Both the position numbers and the translations under genes were made by a program. A stretch of 64,000 nucleotides of DNA. Source: Oceanobacillus arenosus. GTDB taxonomy: Bacteria > Bacillota > Bacilli > Bacillales > Amphibacillaceae. Below are positions 60,124-64,000 of this stretch, one piece after another. The notes beneath the pieces are model-generated. The model was given only the letters and a program-made list of their open reading frames with translations, was not told the DNA's origin and did not search any database. Each line of letters starts with the position of its first letter. Position 1 is the first letter of the stretch. The stretch spans positions 44,928 to 108,927 of the forward strand of contig NZ_PIOC01000002.1 in assembly GCF_003369575.1 (NCBI RefSeq). Direction: 5' to 3'.

Positions 60124-60783
60124 CTATTGCCCACCACTACTACCGCCACTTGAACCACCACCTGATCCACCACCACCTTGATTACTACCGCCACTTTCGC
60201 TAGACTGTCCACTACCGCTTTTTTGTTTTCCTTTCGCTTGCTCTTCCGCTGCTTTTAGTAAGATTTCTTGAATCTTTGCTTGGAATAGTGGTGTTTCTAA
60301 TGTCTGCTGGATCGTTTCTTCGAGATGGGAACGGAATTGTTGGCTTTTCAGAAGTGTTAAGTTTTGTTCTGTTATTTCTGGATTTTGTAATAGCTCTAGC
60401 ATGAGTTTTTGATATTCAGCATCACTCATCAAACTTTTCATGAGCTTCTTTTGCTCTTCTTCCATTGATTTCGCATATCCCTCGACAAATTTTGGATCCT
60501 TAAACAAGGTAGCCCACATTTCGGCACCTTTATCTGAAACGAGGGTTTCATTAATCGCCTTCTTCACGACGTCAGATTGAATGACAAGCTCTTGCTTCAT
60601 CTTCTCATCTGCCAACGTTTCACCAAGCGCCTTTTTCCCTTCCTCTGTTTGTAATATATCGACAACCATTTTCTTTGTTTTCTCGTAGTCACCTTCACTG
60701 TTAGAGGAACCTTGGCCGCCAGAACAAGCAGCTAATATGATAAGGCATAATCCTATTATGGTAATAACCATGTTGCGTTTCAT
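60124..60783 (-). CDS. gerD: Spore germination lipoprotein GerD
   Basis: This 219-residue lipoprotein has a lipobox ILAACSGG (Cys about 20), a central alpha-helical domain (SDAEYQKLMLELLQNPE) and a Gly/Ser/Gln-rich low-complexity tail. GerD is an inner spore membrane scaffold that clusters nutrient germinant receptors. Opposite orientation to salA and kbaA, as in B. subtilis. AGGAGG precedes the ATG. Confidence 0.93.
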   Translation of the reverse strand: MKRNMVITIIGLCLIILAACSGGQGSSNSEGDYEKTKKMVVDILQTEEGKKALGETLADEKMKQELVIQSDVVKKAINETLVSDKGAEMWATLFKDPKFVEGYAKSMEEEQKKLMKSLMSDAEYQKLMLELLQNPEITEQNLTLLKSQQFRSHLEETIQQTLETPLFQAKIQEILLKAAEEQAKGKQKSGSGQSSESGGSNQGGGGSGGGSSGGSSGGQ

Positions 60784-60916
60784 TCGGAATTCCTCCTTCC
60801 ATATCCTTAATATGAGTGACTAAATAATAAACTATTCACTTCTTTGAGGAAAAAAGTATCCCTTCATGATAAAATACATGTAATATAACGATCAAATGGA
60901 ATTAGGAGGATTACGA

Positions 60917-61582
60917 TTGAACAGTCGCAAACTGGTGAATTTTTTATTTAAAACGCTGATCATTGGCGGAATTGCTGGATTAGCCATCAGTTTCTTTGTG
61001 GAGGCAGATGTCTATGCAGTAAATTTAAGTCCATTTAACTTTATGGAAATTATTGGCCTAATAATATTCAACATTGGTTTAGGATTTACCTTTAGTGCAC
61101 TTAGTATGACTGGATTTTTTGCTTATTTATTTATTAATCGATTTGGTTTCAGCTTCTTTCGTTCCTTCTGGCCGGCGGTGCAAGTATTATTAATCGCCTT
61201 TATTCTATTTGACTTGATCTATTTCCCGTATCAAGCTGCGGATGGGAATACCTCCATTATTTGGTTTGTTTTGATGGCTGCGATTCTTTTTGTATACGGT
61301 TTAATTATTGCACGGATTAAAGCGAAGGAAACGAACAAACGAGCCTTCATTCCTGCTCTGTTTTTAATGGTTGTGATGACCGCGATTGAATGGGTTCCTG
61401 GACTGCAAACGGATGGTTTGGATTATGCCTGGCTGATGATTGCGCCGTTACTCGCATGTAATACCTATCAATTGCTCGCATTACACCGCGTGACGAAAGT
61501 GGATGAAAAGAAGAAGATGGAAAGTACGAAGAAGAAAAAGACCCCTACTTCTGCTAAAAAAGTAGGGGCGAGTAAAGCATAA
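60917..61582 (+). CDS. kbaA: KinB-signalling pathway activation protein KbaA
   Basis: This is 221 residues from a TTG at 60917 (TTAGGAGG 7 nt upstream; ATG 60896 precedes that site). It has six helices and a basic Lys-rich tail (KKKMESTKKKKTPTSAKK). N-terminal NSRKLVNFLFKTLIIGG matches KbaA, which activates the KinB sporulation kinase branch. Its place between gerD and pdaB supports the call. Confidence 0.9.
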   Translation: MNSRKLVNFLFKTLIIGGIAGLAISFFVEADVYAVNLSPFNFMEIIGLIIFNIGLGFTFSALSMTGFFAYLFINRFGFSFFRSFWPAVQVLLIAFILFDLIYFPYQAADGNTSIIWFVLMAAILFVYGLIIARIKAKETNKRAFIPALFLMVVMTAIEWVPGLQTDGLDYAWLMIAPLLACNTYQLLALHRVTKVDEKKKMESTKKKKTPTSAKKVGASKA

Positions 61583-61586
61583 TGGA

Positions 61587-61623
61587 AGATACCTCTAAGA
61601 ATGATTAGGGGTATCTTTTTTCC
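61587..61623. terminator. Terminator after kbaA
   Basis: AAGATACCTCTAA pairs with TTAGGGGTATCTT (one wobble), then TTTTCC. Confidence 0.88.
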
Positions 61624-61738
61624 ATTTTAACAGCGGTAAGCCTACCTCTCTAAATTGTTATTCAGGCAAGATTCGTTATGGAACCAGTCGATTTTAGTCT
61701 GCTCTTTCAATTGAACGGTTGCTGCTTTGAGATGAATT

Positions 61739-62497
61739 TTATTCCACAAGTTCAGACTCTGCGTGTGCTTGGTTGATTAATTCCGTTATCGATACGAACT
61801 CCAATCCTTTGTTTTTTAACCCAGGTAGAATCGTTTTCAGTGCGCCTGCTGTTTGTTTTGCGGAGTCAGATGCATGGAGTAACAGAATGTCACCATTTGC
61901 TGTTTGCTTCATAACCGCATCGACGATTACTTGTGTTCCAGGATTTTCCCAGTCATTTGGATTGATATTCCAATGGATGACCTGGAAACCAAGTCCTTCC
62001 GCAAGCTCCAATATTTCCTTATTAAACTGACCACTCGGTGTTCGGAGAAGCGTGACATCCTTATATCCAAGCTTTTTGAAGACCTCTTTTGCATAATATA
62101 AATCCTTTCTTACTTGTTCAAGCTCTTGATCAAGGTAGCTTTTATATCGGTAGCCGAGCATTCCTAGATCGTGCTTCCCTTCTGAAATCTTCTTCAATAT
62201 ATCTGGGTGCCGCTCTGCCCACTCCCCACTAACGAAGAAGGTGGCTTGTACTTGATGCTCGCTTAACTGTTCCAAAATATCCAATACACGTTCTTCCCCC
62301 CAGCTTATATTAAAGGTAAGACCAATATTTGGTTCCTCTTCACTCCCTTTTGTGAGTGCAACCGATTCTTCTTTGGAAAAAACCGAAAAGCTACCATTTT
62401 CATTCACCCAAAGAAGGATAGCGGTAAGCAATGCAATGCTGGGAAGTAGCAGCCAACGTTTCCATCGATTGAATTTCCATACGTAGAAATGATTCAT
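61739..62497 (-). CDS. pdaB: PdaB-type polysaccharide deacetylase-like sporulation protein
   Basis: This 252-residue protein has an N-terminal membrane anchor (about 14-30) and a NodB domain. Blocks ATFFVSGEWAERHPDI, LLRTPSGQFNKE, VIHWNINPNDWENPGT and ILLLHASDSAKQTAGAL match PdaB (YbaN), needed for cortex maintenance in Bacillus spores. The motif-1 aspartate found as TFD in NodB enzymes is Asn here (LTFNISWGEE), and motif 2 is HDLGMLGY with one His, so catalysis is doubtful. GGAGG precedes the ATG. Confidence 0.9.
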   Translation of the reverse strand: MNHFYVWKFNRWKRWLLLPSIALLTAILLWVNENGSFSVFSKEESVALTKGSEEEPNIGLTFNISWGEERVLDILEQLSEHQVQATFFVSGEWAERHPDILKKISEGKHDLGMLGYRYKSYLDQELEQVRKDLYYAKEVFKKLGYKDVTLLRTPSGQFNKEILELAEGLGFQVIHWNINPNDWENPGTQVIVDAVMKQTANGDILLLHASDSAKQTAGALKTILPGLKNKGLEFVSITELINQAHAESELVE

Positions 62498-62913
62498 CTT
62501 TTTTCCTCCAGTTCAACATCGCGCTTTTATAAAGTCTATGAAGGGAAAAAGCTAAATATGAACAAGCCCCCGCGATAGAAGTAGTTTTATTTAGCAGATA
62601 TAAGGGCTTTTAAAGCATCTAACTTTATTAGTACAACGAAGGCTATCGTTTAAGGCCGGTTGCTAACTGAATGAACGAATTTATAAGAAGAAAAATATTT
62701 GCAAAAAGAAGGATGAATTGCTTGAAATTTGGGGAATAGTATAGGCGTTGGTTGATAAATGTAGGTGACTAAACGCAATTCTCCAAATAATAACCGGCAA
62801 AAGTCGCCATTTATCACGAATAGTATTAGTGGCAAGAAGAAAAGTGGGAAACAATGTGATATTTCTCATTTAGAAAATTATCGGATGTGTATAGAAAGCT
62901 AGAGGTGTAGTGA
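62498..62913. other. Intergenic region between pdaB and the 62914 gene
   Basis: No gene is supported here. AAGCCC (62564-62569) can pair with GGGCTT (62603-62608), and GCTAAAT (62551-62557) with ATTTAGC (62589-62595), which compete. A stretch at about 62612-62662 (ACTTTATTAGTACAACGAAG, GGCTATCG) weakly resembles repeat family 2. The pdaB promoter should lie at the left end on the minus strand. Confidence 0.4.
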
Positions 62914-63135
62914 ATGTTGGGCCTGTTAATTAATGAAATGGAGCAAAAGGAAATTGAATATCTATTGAAACGTGAATTAGAGGAATTACTTTTTGATTTA
63001 GAGGATTCTCGAATTGATCAAACAGTGAAAGCGGCAATGCGTGAACGATATCATAAATTATTTCAATTACTTAGAAGAGTCGTGAGTGAACAAGAATGTA
63101 TGAAATACATGCCGAAGCAAACGAAAAATTGGTAG
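62914..63135 (+). CDS. Conserved small hypothetical protein upstream of rrn
   Basis: This 73-residue helical, charged protein contains EIEYLLKRELEELLFDLEDS and AMRERYHKLFQLLRRV. I recall similar short proteins in other Bacillaceae but no known function. AGAGGTG precedes the ATG. A good terminator follows. Confidence 0.7.
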   Translation: MLGLLINEMEQKEIEYLLKRELEELLFDLEDSRIDQTVKAAMRERYHKLFQLLRRVVSEQECMKYMPKQTKNW

Positions 63136-63145
63136 TACGGGTTGG

Positions 63146-63187
63146 AGCCTCTAGATGAATGCTATTCATAATAGAGGCTTTTATTTT
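63146..63187 (+). terminator. Terminator after the 62914 gene
   Basis: AGCCTCTA with TAGAGGCT encloses ATGAAT-GCT-ATTCAT; a TTTATTTTT tail follows. Confidence 0.85.
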
Positions 63188-63664
63188 TCCCTAAGTGTCA
63201 TTCTAATCTGAAATGAGTTGCGTTGGGATAATATGTGTAGAGAAGTTAATTGCTTGGACAGGGTATTAATGTATATTGAAATTTTGTATGTTGTTGAAGG
63301 TGTCTCTTTCGATAGAAGCTTTCTTATTACTTAAGTGTATTTAATGTATTCATCGATAGGTCTGGCTAAACTTGAGTTTTCTAACCACGGTTGATGGTAA
63401 TGTATTTTGGTGAATAAATGTGGTGCGATGAACTACTAGTAATAGGGGGATTAGTTTCAACAATAATTATTGAGGTTAAAAGGAAAACCGTTAGTACAGA
63501 TACGAAATTCCTACTGTGAAAGTGCAACAAGGCTAGTCCTCTGACTTAAACTGAAGGGCTGGGGCATAACTGTCGCTCTCAAATATGAAGTTCCACATGG
63601 AGCTGCTAATCGATTGTTTGCAAAATAGAGATTAATTTTAATTATTGCTCTTTATTTTTTGCTA
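63188..63664. other. Region upstream of the rRNA promoters
   Basis: No gene is supported. It contains a degenerate family 2 repeat (63311-63385), another possible fragment near 63515-63540 (AAAGTGCAACAAGGCTAG), and an AT-rich tract (63628-63664) that could act as an UP element for the rrn promoters. Confidence 0.5.
63311..63385. repeat. Dispersed repeat family 2, degenerate copy near rrn
   Basis: AGCTTTCTTATTACTTAAGT, then GTCTGGCTAAACTTGAG and TTTTCTAAC follow the order of the 57450 copy with many differences. Confidence 0.5.
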
Positions 63665-63693
63665 TTGAACTTGTATTTTATCTATGGTATATT
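63665..63693 (+). promoter_or_regulatory. rrn promoter P1
   Basis: TTGAAC (63665-63670) and TATATT (63688-63693) with 17 bp spacing, downstream of an AT-rich tract. First of two tandem rRNA promoters. Confidence 0.7.
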
Positions 63694-63756
63694 AATTTCT
63701 GTTGTCACGTTTACGAAATATAAATTTTTCTTACAAGAAGATTTACAAAAAAGATG

Positions 63757-63785
63757 TTGACAGCAAACGTAAGATATGTTAAATT
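63757..63785 (+). promoter_or_regulatory. rrn promoter P2
   Basis: Perfect TTGACA (63757-63762) and TAAATT (63780-63785) with 17 bp spacing, 92 bp after P1 and about 175 bp before the mature 16S end. Typical Bacillus rrn layout. Confidence 0.75.
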
Positions 63786-63819
63786 TGAATACGTCGCTGA
63801 AAACGACAAACGAAATAAT

Positions 63820-63882
63820 TGATCTTTGAAAACTGAACGAAACAACCAGTATGTCAACGAAAAGAAACATGTTTTCTTTTCG
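63820..63882 (+). promoter_or_regulatory. rrn leader: boxA-like antitermination site and stem-loop
   Basis: TGATCTTTGAAAACTGAAC (63820-63838) resembles the boxA antiterminator of Bacillus rrn leaders. CGAAAAGAAA (63858-63867) then pairs with TTTCTTTTCG (63873-63882). The downstream leader could also form the 16S processing stem with sequence outside the window. Confidence 0.65.
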
Positions 63883-63958
63883 ACAAAACAAGAAGGTAAC
63901 ACTTCTTAAAGCTAAGACATTATATGGAATTGATTGGTGTCAATTTCATTTCAAACAC

Positions 63959-64000
63959 TTTATTGGAGAGTTTGATCTTGGCTCAGGACGAACGCTGGCG
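63959..64000 (+). rRNA. rrs: 16S ribosomal RNA, 5' end
   Basis: TTTATTGGAGAGTTTGATCT, then TGGCTCAGGACGAACGCTGG, is the conserved 5' end of 16S rRNA; only about 42 nt lie in the window. The base after GATC is T where the common universal primer site has C or A. Confidence 0.97.

Noticed and set aside
62650..62869. Two overlapping minus-strand frames of about 61 codons
   Set aside because: No ribosome site, no recognisable composition, and they overlap each other; I see no gene in this gap.

Overview
The window comes from the chromosome of a low-G+C, endospore-forming member of the Bacillaceae. An Oceanobacillus/Virgibacillus-type organism is my best guess, but the genus is not proven. The evidence is the Bacillus gene order infA-rpmJ-rpsM-rpsK-rpoA-rplQ-ecfA1-ecfA2-ecfT-truA-rplM-rpsI, then cwlD-salA-gerD-kbaA-pdaB leading into an rRNA operon, plus spore genes (sspO, cwlD, gerD, pdaB, kbaA), strong Shine-Dalgarno sites and frequent TTG starts.

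Layout. 0-7.6 kb: end of the large ribosomal-protein cluster, ECF transporter energizing module, truA, then rplM-rpsI behind its own promoter and leader. 7.8-10.5 kb: a small redox operon divergent from a TetR regulator. 10.6-15.5 kb: a minus-strand signalling operon (large hybrid histidine kinase, single-domain receiver, HPt-REC-GGDEF-REC protein). 15.7-17.6 kb: ECF-type sigma factor with a membrane anti-sigma-like partner. 18-20.3 kb: AI-2E-family membrane protein and small genes including sspO. 20.4-53 kb: a large sugar-acid/glycoside utilisation island. 53-58 kb: envelope genes of uncertain role. 58-63 kb: conserved sporulation genes. The last 42 bases are the 5' end of a 16S rRNA gene, preceded by two tandem promoters and a boxA-like leader.

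The island is the most interesting part. It encodes uronate isomerase (UxaC), 6-phosphogluconate dehydrogenase (GndA), two ROK repressors, methylglyoxal synthase, an AraC regulator with three Gfo/Idh/MocA oxidoreductases and a xylose-isomerase-like TIM-barrel protein, a LarA-family protein with the key nickel-pincer residues, a UxuB-like SDR, gluconokinase (GntK), a secreted GH3 glycosidase with a C-terminal FIMAH-like domain, a TRAP transporter, four GPH-family symporters, a GntP permease and an unidentified polytopic carrier. No mannonate dehydratase, KDG kinase or KDPG aldolase is in the window. The gene set instead suggests glucuronate -> fructuronate -> mannonate -> (C2 epimerisation) gluconate -> 6-phosphogluconate -> ribulose-5-phosphate, a possible bypass of the Ashwell/Entner-Doudoroff route.

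Ten transcription units in the island share one promoter design: a sigma-A promoter with exactly 17 bp spacing, a CcpA cre-like site in the spacer or over the -35, and a XylR/ROK-like operator (AGTTTGTT-n-AACAAACT type) just downstream of the -10. Two dispersed non-coding repeat families and a 40-bp tandem repeat are also present. The whole 7.7-58 kb block separates rpsI from cwlD, which lie close together in Bacillus subtilis.
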